Origin: an uncultured Candidatus Saccharibacteria bacterium
GTDB taxonomy: Bacteria > Patescibacteriota > Saccharimonadia > Saccharimonadales > Saccharimonadaceae
Reading direction: 5' to 3'
NCBI GenBank assembly: GCA_937976315.1
Contig: CALJRR010000026.1
Location: 1 to 13,666, forward strand
DNA length: 13,666 bases
Made by a program: the position numbers and the translations under genes. Each line of letters opens with the position of its first letter. Position 1 is the first letter of the stretch. The notes below the pieces were generated by a model. That model saw only the letters and a program-made list of their open reading frames with translations. It was not told the DNA's origin and searched no databases. Positions 1 through 6,293 of this stretch are shown one piece after another.

Positions 1-75
1 ACGCGCGACCGCTATAAACTGCGGCCCGGCTTCAGCCCTCAGGATGCCCTGCTGGCGATCGTCGTGGTAAATTAA
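1..75 (+). CDS. C-terminal end of an unidentified protein (partial)
   Basis: Frame 1 is open from the window edge to a TAA at 73-75, giving 24 residues that end in a hydrophobic run (ALLAIVVVN). The other two forward frames close early. The stretch is clearly more GC-rich (about 60 percent) than most of the window. The 24 residues include KLRPGFSPQD but I do not recognise a family. It could be the true end of an upstream gene or chance; the left flank is needed to decide. Confidence 0.4.
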   Translation, partial: TRDRYKLRPGFSPQDALLAIVVVN

Positions 76-172
76 CCATTCTAACCGGGGCCGACTGTTT
101 CATATCAAAGTCAAGAGCTCCAGAACAAACTACTCGCAGGAATCAACACAACCAACCGGCAGCCACACCTGT

Positions 173-201
173 TTGCCACCCAGCTGAAGAGCTGTTACAA
201 T
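173..201 (+). promoter_or_regulatory. Promoter for the 209 gene, predicted leaderless start
   Basis: TTGCCA at 173-178 is one mismatch from the -35 consensus. A 17-base spacer follows, then TACAAT at 196-201 preceded by TG at 193-194 (extended -10). Only 7 bases separate the -10 from the ATG at 209, so the transcript should begin at or next to the start codon. A short inverted repeat, CAGCT-GAAG-AGCTG (181-194), fills the spacer and could be an operator, although a stem this short may be chance. Confidence 0.65.
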
Positions 202-208
202 AATCCCC

Positions 209-802
209 ATGAGTACAAGCGAGCATAGCTGCAAAATTATCGCCCTTGTCGGTCTGGCCGGTAGCGGCAAAAGTTCGGCGGTCGAATATTTGACAGAAAA
301 AGGATTTCCAAAAATTTACTTCGGTGGCGTTATTTATAAAGCCATGGACGAGGCTGGAATTGAAAAAACTTGGGACAATCAACAACAATTTCGCGAAGAA
401 ATTCGTCGTCGTGAAGGCAAAGATTTCGTAATCAAACGAGTCATAAAAAACATCCACGATTTGATTAATGCTGGCCAAAATAAAATCGTTTTGGACGGAT
501 TATACACTTGGAGTGAATATAAATTCCTCAAGCACGAATTTCCTGGGCAAGTAGTCGTTATTGCTATTGTTACACCAAAATATCTCCGTTATCAACGAAT
601 GGCTAAGCGCATAGAGCGCCCAATGCAGCCACACGAAGTCGATCAGCGCGACTGGTCAGAAATCGAGAATTTGGAAAAAGGTGGACCAATTGCTATTGCT
701 GATTATTTCATCATTAATGACGGCAGTCTCGAGCAATTGCATCAAAAAATAGACGCCGCAACTCACGACGCCCATTTTTGTAAATCGCCCGAACAGTGTT
801 AA
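209..802 (+). CDS. P-loop nucleotide kinase of the dephospho-CoA kinase / UPF0200 type
   Basis: A 197-residue protein with a Walker A loop GLAGSGKSS at residues 15-23 (K21 should contact the phosphates). A conserved-looking middle segment with KIVLDGLYT is followed by a C-terminal ADYFIINDGSLEQL segment. The ADY-x-I-x-N-x-GS/T-LEEL ending is typical of CoaE and of the archaeal-type UPF0200 relatives, so a small-molecule phosphotransferase acting in the cytoplasm is likely. The substrate is not clear: dephospho-CoA, a nucleotide or another metabolite are all possible. The start at 209 is supported by the promoter placed 7 bases before it and by the lack of a Shine-Dalgarno sequence. The gene stands alone and its stop directly abuts the stop of convergent rpoD. 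The final residues after about 185 look like a loose tail. Confidence 0.75.
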   Translation: MSTSEHSCKIIALVGLAGSGKSSAVEYLTEKGFPKIYFGGVIYKAMDEAGIEKTWDNQQQFREEIRRREGKDFVIKRVIKNIHDLINAGQNKIVLDGLYTWSEYKFLKHEFPGQVVVIAIVTPKYLRYQRMAKRIERPMQPHEVDQRDWSEIENLEKGGPIAIADYFIINDGSLEQLHQKIDAATHDAHFCKSPEQC

Positions 803-1765
803 TTAGTCCAGATATTCGTAAAGCTTTTTCGCGTCTTTGTGCTTGCGAAGTTTTGCTAGTGCCTTAGCTTCAATCTGACGGATTCGCTCGCGCGTAACCG
901 CAAATTCCTGACCAACTTCTTCCAAAGTGTGGTTTTTTCCATTATCCAAACCAAAACGCATTCGAACAATTTTCTGCTCGCGATCGCTCAAACTTGATAG
1001 AATTTCCTGAACTTGCTCTTTTAATAATTGATTTGAAGCGGAATCTTCCGGTGAAACCGTATCTTCGTCAACGATAAAATCTTGCAATACAGAGTCGTCA
1101 TCTTCACCGTCGCGACCAACACCGGCATCCAAAGAAGAGATGTCTTGCTTGATCTTAATGACATATTCAATTTTCTCTGGCTCCATATCCAGCTCTTTAG
1201 ACAATTCTTCAATTGTCGGCTCACGGTTCAATTCCTGCGTCATCCGTCGCTGAGTACGCAGCAATTTATTGATCGTTTCCACCATGTGAACTGGAATACG
1301 AATCGTTCGCGCTTGGTCAGCAATCGCACGCGTAATTGCCTGACGAATCCACCAAGTTGCATAAGTCGAAAACTTAAATCCCTTATCTGGATCAAACTTC
1401 TCAACTGCACGCAAAAGTCCAGTATTTCCCTCTTGAATCAAATCCAAAAAGTCCAAACCACGACCAGAATAACGCTTAGCAATTGACACCACCAAACGCA
1501 TATTCGCCTCAGCCATCTTATCCTTAGCCTTTTTATCGCCTTCAACAATTCGGCGCGCCAAGTCCATCTCTTCTTCAGCGCTAAGTAGTGGAATCTTACC
1601 AATTTCACGTAAATACAGCCTAACCGAATCGTCCGACACATCGTCCAAATATTGCCCAGTTGTCAACGAATCCAAATCTTCCGATTCTTCTTCGTCTATA
1701 AGCGTTGGATCAAAATCATCATCTTCGTTTAAGTTTACTGGCTTCGTCGTGATATCGTCGCTCAC
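803..1765 (-). CDS. rpoD: Primary RNA polymerase sigma factor (sigma-70)
   Basis: A 320-residue housekeeping sigma factor that directs RNA polymerase to -35/-10 promoters. The first 45 or so residues are strongly acidic and replace a full region 1.1. Region 1.2 starts near SVRLYLREIG (47-56). Region 2 spans about 85-150 and contains the -10-melting and recognition segment FKFSTYATWWIRQAITRAI (130-148). Region 3 covers about 158-235, and region 4.2, a helix-turn-helix for the -35, spans about 279-307 (TLEEVGQEFAVTRERIRQIE). It is short compared with E. coli RpoD, lacking the large non-conserved region, as in many Gram-positive primary sigmas. The GTG start overlaps the dnaG stop (GTGA) and has AAGGAG at 1771-1776, five bases upstream, so translation is likely coupled to dnaG. 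Confidence 0.95.
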   Translation of the reverse strand: MSDDITTKPVNLNEDDDFDPTLIDEEESEDLDSLTTGQYLDDVSDDSVRLYLREIGKIPLLSAEEEMDLARRIVEGDKKAKDKMAEANMRLVVSIAKRYSGRGLDFLDLIQEGNTGLLRAVEKFDPDKGFKFSTYATWWIRQAITRAIADQARTIRIPVHMVETINKLLRTQRRMTQELNREPTIEELSKELDMEPEKIEYVIKIKQDISSLDAGVGRDGEDDDSVLQDFIVDEDTVSPEDSASNQLLKEQVQEILSSLSDREQKIVRMRFGLDNGKNHTLEEVGQEFAVTRERIRQIEAKALAKLRKHKDAKKLYEYLD

Positions 1766-3495
1766 ATTTTCTCCTTAATCAGATTATTTAAGCTCTGGCG
1801 CAAATTCTGAGACAAAACCTCATCACCCGACGCCTCGGCCTCTCTAAGCTGTGTTAATAGTTGATTCTTTTTGTTTTCGCGATGTTTGATTGTTATCTGT
1901 CTGACTAGCCGAGCCATCTCTTCATCCAAGCTTTTTTGCTCCCAATTGGCGTAACGACTTTCACTTTTCAACTGTACTATTTTCACATACTGTTCGATTT
2001 TTTGCAAGTCCAGCGGAACCTCGCCCAAATCCGCGTCTGAGTTCTTCCGCAAATAGCCAATCAGCTGCCGCGCATTGTCATCATCCAACATTTCGCCAGA
2101 AACCGCCGCCAACCAACGTCGCACGGATTTTTCACTCGCCGCCAACCCCGCCAGCATATCCTCAGTTTCATCCTGAACCGGAGTCGGTTTTTCTTTCTCA
2201 ATTTTCGCCTTTTTCAATTGGTGTTCAGTGACTTTTTCATTCGACAATTTTGCCTTCAGTGCGGTAATTGACGCGCCAGCTTTTTCAGAAATCACCGACA
2301 AATAATGCTCTTGCTCCACCGGATCTTTCAAACCTCGGACAATTCTCAGCGCAATGGTCGAAAATCGCCGCTTGCCTTCCGCCGACTTCAAATTCTCCAT
2401 TTCCGCGTATCTAGCAATCACCCAATCCACCGCTGGCTGAGATTGGTCAATCGCCGCTTGCCAAAGCGCTGGATCTTTTTGGATCAATTCGTCTGGATCT
2501 TTAACGCCATCAGGCAAACTCACGACTTCCAGCTCCACGCCGACTTCCTGCGCCAAATTGATAGCACGCTCCGTCGCGTTAACTCCCGCTCGATCGCCAT
2601 CAAACGCCAAGCGAATCCGCCCTGCCAATCGACTAAGCGACTTCAAATGCTGCGTCGTCATCGCTGTTCCAGAGGTCGCAACCACGTTTTTGACGCCCGC
2701 TTGATGACTGCTAATTACGTCCAGATTGCCCTCAACAATCACCGCTACATCGCTTTTTCGAATCGCCTCCTTGGCCTGATGCAAACCAAAAATATGTCGC
2801 GATTTATCGAATAACAGCGTTTGCGGCGTGTTCAGATATTTTGGCGCGCGCGGATCGTCACGAATAATTCTGCCCGTAAATCCCACAACTTCACCATTGC
2901 CATCACTCAAAGCCACCATCATTCGCCCACGAAACAAATCGCCACCAAACCGATTCGACAAGCCAGCGTCCGCCAATTCCTGCCTGGAGAATCCTCTTTT
3001 TTCCAATGCTTTCGTCAACGTGTCGCCATTCTCCGGCGCATAGCCAATCAGAAAATCACCAATTGTTTGACGATTTAATCGCCGTTTTTTTACCACATAA
3101 TCCAGAGCTAATGAATTTTTTACCAAATTCTGCTGATAAAAATTGGCAGCCAGCTTCAACGCTTCTCTGGCTCTAGCGCGACGCTTGGCTGTTCGTCCGT
3201 CGCCATTAGAAAACAAAGTCAGATCAACGCCCGCCTTTCGAGCCAAATGCTCCAGTGATTGACGAAAATCCATTCCTTCCACCATCATCACAAACGTAAA
3301 AATATCGCCACCTTTTCCAGAAGAAAAATCGTGCCAAATCTGCTTTTCTGGACTGACCATAAAGCTTGGGGTTCGCTCGTCGGTAAACGGACTTAAGCCC
3401 TTCAAGTTGCGCCCCGCTCGCTTCAACTGAACATACTCACCAATCACATCCTCGATATTTAATCGCGCCCGCACTTCTTCTTTGGCATCATTCAT
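1762..3495 (-). CDS. dnaG: DNA primase with degenerate zinc-binding domain
   Basis: A 577-residue primase that makes RNA primers at the replication fork. The N-terminal domain (1-90) aligns with the usual CHC2 zinc domain, but the ligands are replaced: the CPFH motif reads SPFT (S35, T38) and the HCFGCG motif reads HDFSSG (D56, S59). The surrounding TPSF, VSPEKQ and GGDIFTFVM segments are intact. The catalytic TOPRIM core is preserved, with EGNLD (E255-D259) and DGDRAG (D299, D301). The C-terminal third (about 400-577) is charged and helical, the expected place for helicase contact. It is the first gene of a dnaG-rpoD unit resembling the macromolecular synthesis operon without rpsU. The ATG at 3495 has TGATATAAT six bases upstream and no Shine-Dalgarno sequence, so it is likely leaderless. 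Confidence 0.93.
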   Translation of the reverse strand: MNDAKEEVRARLNIEDVIGEYVQLKRAGRNLKGLSPFTDERTPSFMVSPEKQIWHDFSSGKGGDIFTFVMMVEGMDFRQSLEHLARKAGVDLTLFSNGDGRTAKRRARAREALKLAANFYQQNLVKNSLALDYVVKKRRLNRQTIGDFLIGYAPENGDTLTKALEKRGFSRQELADAGLSNRFGGDLFRGRMMVALSDGNGEVVGFTGRIIRDDPRAPKYLNTPQTLLFDKSRHIFGLHQAKEAIRKSDVAVIVEGNLDVISSHQAGVKNVVATSGTAMTTQHLKSLSRLAGRIRLAFDGDRAGVNATERAINLAQEVGVELEVVSLPDGVKDPDELIQKDPALWQAAIDQSQPAVDWVIARYAEMENLKSAEGKRRFSTIALRIVRGLKDPVEQEHYLSVISEKAGASITALKAKLSNEKVTEHQLKKAKIEKEKPTPVQDETEDMLAGLAASEKSVRRWLAAVSGEMLDDDNARQLIGYLRKNSDADLGEVPLDLQKIEQYVKIVQLKSESRYANWEQKSLDEEMARLVRQITIKHRENKKNQLLTQLREAEASGDEVLSQNLRQSLNNLIKEKM

Positions 3496-3501
3496 ATTTT
3501 T

Positions 3502-3510
3502 ATTATATCA
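3502..3510 (-). promoter_or_regulatory. Extended -10 of the dnaG-rpoD promoter (leaderless)
   Basis: Read on the minus strand this is TGA followed by a perfect TATAAT (3507 to 3502), with exactly six bases before the dnaG ATG at 3495. The first transcribed base should be the A of the start codon. No convincing -35 is visible, which fits an extended -10 promoter. Confidence 0.65.
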
Positions 3511-3513
3511 CTC

Positions 3514-3542
3514 TTTACCTCTGTTATTGTTTGTGGTTAAAT
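3514..3542 (+). promoter_or_regulatory. Promoter for the 3549 gene, predicted leaderless start
   Basis: TTTACC at 3514-3519, a 17-base spacer, then TGG-TTAAAT (3534-3542), with six bases before the ATG at 3549. The -35-like hexamer and the spacing are the same as at the pyrH promoter. It is divergent from the dnaG promoter a few bases away. Confidence 0.5.
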
Positions 3543-3548
3543 AGAAAT

Positions 3549-4160
3549 ATGTATCCTGACAATTTGAACAACCAACCTCAAGGTATCGATTATCTGAATC
3601 AAATTGCCACACCTCCGCCAGCGGAAGGTTTTGATAAAAAAACCAAAATTATCATCGCTATTTTGAGCTTTATCGGTTTGATAACCCTGATCGCGATATT
3701 TGTTTTTTCACAAGGCTCTATGCCAAATACTAGCCCATCACAAGTTGCAGCGCGTGTTAATAAATTACTCACTATTTCCAAAAAATACAATAATAAGTTC
3801 CGCTCAACCAGTCTGCAGACTACCAATGGTTCTCTGGTTGCAGTGCTGACCACTGCGAATGCCTCAATGGGTGAAGCACTTCAAGCAACCGGCATCAATT
3901 ATAAGGAGAAACAAAAAGACATCCTCGCTCTAGATCCGTCAGAAAAATTAGAGAAAAAATTGGACGAAGCCCTTCTGAACGCGCAATTGGATATTACCTA
4001 TGCCCATGAGATGAATGTGCAAATAACAGATACGATCAACATGATGAAAAAGGTGTACAAATCCACCAAGTCAAAAAAGATGCGCGAATGGCTAGTAAAA
4101 ACTGCTGGCGATTTAGAGAATATCCAGAAGCAGATCAATCAAATCATTAAAGCAGATTAA
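3549..4160 (+). CDS. Single-pass membrane protein of unknown function
   Basis: A 203-residue protein that I do not recognise. Residues 1-32 are polar and Pro/Asn/Gln-rich and should be cytoplasmic. One hydrophobic segment at about 33-55 (IIIAILSFIGLITLIAIFVF) follows a KKTK cluster, so the membrane orientation should be N-in. The remaining 145 or so residues would lie outside and look almost entirely helical, with many Lys, Gln and Asn and no cysteine. The ATG at 3549 is preferred over an in-frame TTG at 3531 because a -10 box ends six bases before it and would otherwise lie inside the gene. Its TAA (4158-4160) overlaps the stop of the convergent gene by three bases. A surface or envelope-attached role is possible but not shown. 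Confidence 0.75.
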   Translation: MYPDNLNNQPQGIDYLNQIATPPPAEGFDKKTKIIIAILSFIGLITLIAIFVFSQGSMPNTSPSQVAARVNKLLTISKKYNNKFRSTSLQTTNGSLVAVLTTANASMGEALQATGINYKEKQKDILALDPSEKLEKKLDEALLNAQLDITYAHEMNVQITDTINMMKKVYKSTKSKKMREWLVKTAGDLENIQKQINQIIKAD

Positions 4161-4495
4161 GCTTCCGAGACTAATCGATAGCTCAACCTCGCCAAATCAA
4201 AGACCTCTTCGTCAGTCAATTGACCTGAACAAATAATTGTATTCCAATGTTTCTTGTTTAAGTGATAGCCTGGTAAAACCGTTTCGTATTTTTCTCGTAA
4301 ATTCTGCGCCAACAACGGATCGCATTTTAGGCTTACTCTGAGCGGCTTTGAACCTTCCCTCACCAACGCCACCATTTTCCCCGCGCCGTCATTATCTCTA
4401 CCAAATTTATATACCGCAACATCCTCGCCAAATGGATAGTCTAGCCATACGCCCGGCAAACTCAGGATAAACTCTTCAAATTGTTTATGTATCAT
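4157..4495 (-). CDS. MmcQ/YjbR-family protein
   Basis: A 112-residue protein with the recognisable features of the small DUF419 (MmcQ/YjbR, CyaY-like fold) family: an early PFGEDVAVYKFG segment, GKMVALV, LKCDPLLAQNLR, and the signature PGYHLNKKHWNT (about residues 76-87) followed by SYRLV near the end. Members are small DNA-binding-like or double-wing proteins without a settled biochemical role, so no function is assigned. The start codon overlaps the stop of orn (ATGA at 4492-4495), so the two genes form one transcription unit with coupled translation. The stop overlaps the convergent membrane-protein gene. Confidence 0.85.
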   Translation of the reverse strand: MIHKQFEEFILSLPGVWLDYPFGEDVAVYKFGRDNDGAGKMVALVREGSKPLRVSLKCDPLLAQNLREKYETVLPGYHLNKKHWNTIICSGQLTDEEVFDLARLSYRLVSEA

Positions 4496-5043
4496 ACCTT
4501 TACCTTTTTCAAATAATATTCAAGTTCCATAATGCTGCCGCGGATATCTTCCAGTGCTCGATGATCTTCTGGCTTGGCGAATTTCTTACCGTATTTACCT
4601 TCAAACACCACCTTCCATGCACTCACGTCCAACACACGATAATGTAGTCTTTTTGACAACGTTGGCCACCATTGGTCAATGAATCGACGATCTTGATGAA
4701 TTGAATTGCCTGCTAACAAAATCTTCGTTTCACTCGCAAAATACTCATCACAAAACGCTAACAATTCACGTTCTATTTCTGCCAAAGGCTTGCCCGATTC
4801 ATTCTGCTCCTCCAGCCCGCGTCGCGCTTCCGGATGCTCATTCCAAAAACCAGCATTTCGGTCCAACAACTTAGCCAGCATTTTCGAATCGTGACGCACA
4901 ATTCCTTCATACGTCGCAATTTCCTTAAAATTCCAATCCGTCGCAATTGCCGCCACTTCCAAAATCTCATCATGTACTGGATTTAGTCCAGTCATCTCCA
5001 AATCCACCCACAAAATCTTTTTCGGCTTAAAACTTACTTTCAT
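4492..5043 (-). CDS. orn: Oligoribonuclease (DEDDh 3'-5' exonuclease)
   Basis: A 183-residue protein of full family length. It degrades 2-5-nt RNA fragments (and pGpG in other bacteria) to mononucleotides in the cytoplasm. The DEDDh catalytic set is visible: D14 and E16 in WVDLEMTGL, D117 in GNSIHQDRRFID, and H161 and D166 in DHRALEDIRGS. The NSIHQDRRF and HYRVLDVS segments are characteristic of Orn rather than of DnaQ-type exonucleases. The ATG at 5043 has TGG-TAAAAT ending six bases upstream and no Shine-Dalgarno sequence, so a leaderless mRNA is predicted. It is followed by the YjbR-like gene with a 4-base overlap. Confidence 0.92.
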   Translation of the reverse strand: MKVSFKPKKILWVDLEMTGLNPVHDEILEVAAIATDWNFKEIATYEGIVRHDSKMLAKLLDRNAGFWNEHPEARRGLEEQNESGKPLAEIERELLAFCDEYFASETKILLAGNSIHQDRRFIDQWWPTLSKRLHYRVLDVSAWKVVFEGKYGKKFAKPEDHRALEDIRGSIMELEYYLKKVKV

Positions 5044-5049
5044 ATCTCT

Positions 5050-5077
5050 ATTTTACCACTTCCATAAGGCGTGCTAA
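5050..5077 (-). promoter_or_regulatory. orn promoter, interlocked with the pyrH promoter
   Basis: On the minus strand, TGG-TAAAAT occupies 5058 to 5050 and ends six bases before the orn ATG. A weak -35-like TTAGCA lies at 5077-5072 with a 16-base spacer. This -35 falls on the -10 of the opposing pyrH promoter. Confidence 0.5.
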
Positions 5078-5080
5078 ACT
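5052..5080 (+). promoter_or_regulatory. pyrH promoter, predicted leaderless start
   Basis: TTTACC at 5052-5057, a 17-base spacer, then TGC-TAAACT (5072-5080), with six bases before the pyrH ATG at 5087. The -35 overlaps the -10 of the divergent orn promoter, so RNA polymerase could probably occupy only one of the two at a time. Confidence 0.55.
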
Positions 5081-5086
5081 AAAATC

Positions 5087-5791
5087 ATGACAAAACGCAT
5101 CCTACTCAAATTATCAGGTGAACAACTTCAAGGCGAATTCGCCAGCGGCTTTGACCCAAAACGCGCTCGCTGGATTGCCGAACAAATTCGACCAGCGCTG
5201 GACGACGGGGCTGAAATTGTAATTATGGTTGGCGGCGGCAATTACGTTCGCGGCAATCAAATCATCGGTCATGGAATTCAACCTGTTTCCGCTCATAATA
5301 TCGGCATGCTTTCTACGCTAATGAATGCCATTGCGCTGGCGGACGTATTGAACGACGCAGGATTGCCAACTCGCGCATTGTCCACGGTCGAAGTGAATCA
5401 ATTTATTGATCACTATACTTTCCGACGCGCCATTAGCCATATTAAGAAAAACCGCATCGTAATCGTGGCGTGCGGCACTGGCAGACCGTTTCTGACTACT
5501 GATACCGCAGCCTTAAACTTAGCACTAGAAATGCAGTGTGACGCCGTGGTTAAAACAACGAAAGTCGACGGAGTTTACGACAAAGATCCTATGAAATTCC
5601 CTGACGCTGTAAAAATTGATCATTTATCTTACCAAGAAGCCCTGACAAATCCTAACATTACTGTTATGGATAAGGCAGCAATTGGACTAGCCATGGACGA
5701 ACACATTCCAGTTGTAATTTGTGATTTGCTCACAGACGGAAATATTCTCCGCGCAACCCGCGGAGAATCAGTAGGCACGCTTATTAGTTAA
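5087..5791 (+). CDS. pyrH: UMP kinase (uridylate kinase)
   Basis: A 234-residue member of the amino-acid-kinase fold family that phosphorylates UMP to UDP with ATP. This feeds UTP, and through PyrG (also in this window) CTP. Motifs in order: KLSGE (8-12), GGGNYVRG (about 49-56, phosphate loop), the HNIGMLSTLMNAIALAD segment, CGTGRPFLTTDTAA (UMP binding), TKVDGVYDKDP (ATP/effector side) and MDKAAIGLA. Length and motifs are normal. It stands alone and is not next to tsf or frr, its common partners in other bacteria. The start is fixed by KLSGE lying close to the N-terminus and by the promoter six bases upstream. Its stop is four bases from that of convergent mscL. Confidence 0.96.
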   Translation: MTKRILLKLSGEQLQGEFASGFDPKRARWIAEQIRPALDDGAEIVIMVGGGNYVRGNQIIGHGIQPVSAHNIGMLSTLMNAIALADVLNDAGLPTRALSTVEVNQFIDHYTFRRAISHIKKNRIVIVACGTGRPFLTTDTAALNLALEMQCDAVVKTTKVDGVYDKDPMKFPDAVKIDHLSYQEALTNPNITVMDKAAIGLAMDEHIPVVICDLLTDGNILRATRGESVGTLIS

Positions 5792-5795
5792 GGTT

Positions 5796-6245
5796 TTAAT
5801 CCTTTTTCTTATCTAATTTATCGAGTTTCAAGAAGTGAATGATTGCATATACAACAAATGCAACGGCTATCAACGTGATTAACGAGCTAACAAATGCGCC
5901 GTATAAAAACTCACCTTTACGTCCAGCAACTTCAACTGTAAATGAAGCTGATTGCAACCCTTGCTGAGAACCGACAACCAGCTGTACTAGCGGATCAATA
6001 AATGCTGTTACCAATTTTTTCACAGTATCACCAGCTGCGGTACCGATTGCCAAACCAACCGCCATACCGACAACACCCTGTTCGCGAATAAAATTAACAA
6101 ATCCAGCCATGTGAGTGTCTTTTATCACTGTACCCGCAATTTTCTTCTCCTTAAGAGCGGCAACTTTCGCCGCGGCTTTTACGCTCTTCGAAGCTAATTT
6201 CTTAGCTGATACTTTCGAACCTTTAGTTGATTCTGAAGATTTCAT
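5796..6245 (-). CDS. mscL: Large-conductance mechanosensitive channel with basic N-terminal extension
   Basis: A 149-residue MscL-family protein that opens under membrane tension to release solutes during hypo-osmotic shock. The channel part runs from about residue 46: GFVNFIREQG, first transmembrane helix with the small-residue gate VGMAVGLAIGTAAGDTVKKL (about 59-78, continuing to about 91), a periplasmic loop, and second helix at about 115-138 followed by the usual basic cytoplasmic end. Residues 1-45 are extra relative to most MscL proteins, which begin with a short amphipathic helix. They are rich in Lys, Ala and Ser, reminiscent of a histone H1-like tail. AAGGAG lies at 6256-6261, ten bases before the ATG. 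It lies 43 bases after argS and may be co-transcribed or use a weak -10 in the gap. Confidence 0.88.
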   Translation of the reverse strand: MKSSESTKGSKVSAKKLASKSVKAAAKVAALKEKKIAGTVIKDTHMAGFVNFIREQGVVGMAVGLAIGTAAGDTVKKLVTAFIDPLVQLVVGSQQGLQSASFTVEVAGRKGEFLYGAFVSSLITLIAVAFVVYAIIHFLKLDKLDKKKD

Positions 6246-6287
6246 AACTATAAAACTCCTTTTATTATTTATTATTTATAATTGAAT

Positions 6288-6293
6288 ATTATA
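6288..6293 (-). promoter_or_regulatory. Possible mscL -10 box
   Basis: A perfect TATAAT on the minus strand overlaps the argS stop codon. It would start a transcript about 35 bases before the mscL ATG, leaving room for the AAGGAG at 6256-6261. No good -35 is seen, and the region is AT-rich enough to yield the hexamer by chance. Confidence 0.3.

Noticed and set aside
76..172. Possible tRNA or small RNA gene between the partial gene and the kinase promoter
   Set aside because: No cloverleaf, conserved T-loop or terminator-like hairpin could be drawn; only short chance repeats are present.
143..478. A 111-codon minus-strand ORF over the start of the 209 gene
   Set aside because: It is antisense to the Walker A region of the kinase gene, and the promoter and motifs favour the plus strand.
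2305..2814. A 169-codon plus-strand ORF opposite dnaG
   Set aside because: Arg/His-rich translation typical of an antisense shadow; dnaG motifs on the other strand explain the sequence.
3531..3548. Upstream TTG start for the membrane protein
   Set aside because: Using it would place the -10 box inside the gene; ATG 3549 fits the 6-base spacing seen at other genes.
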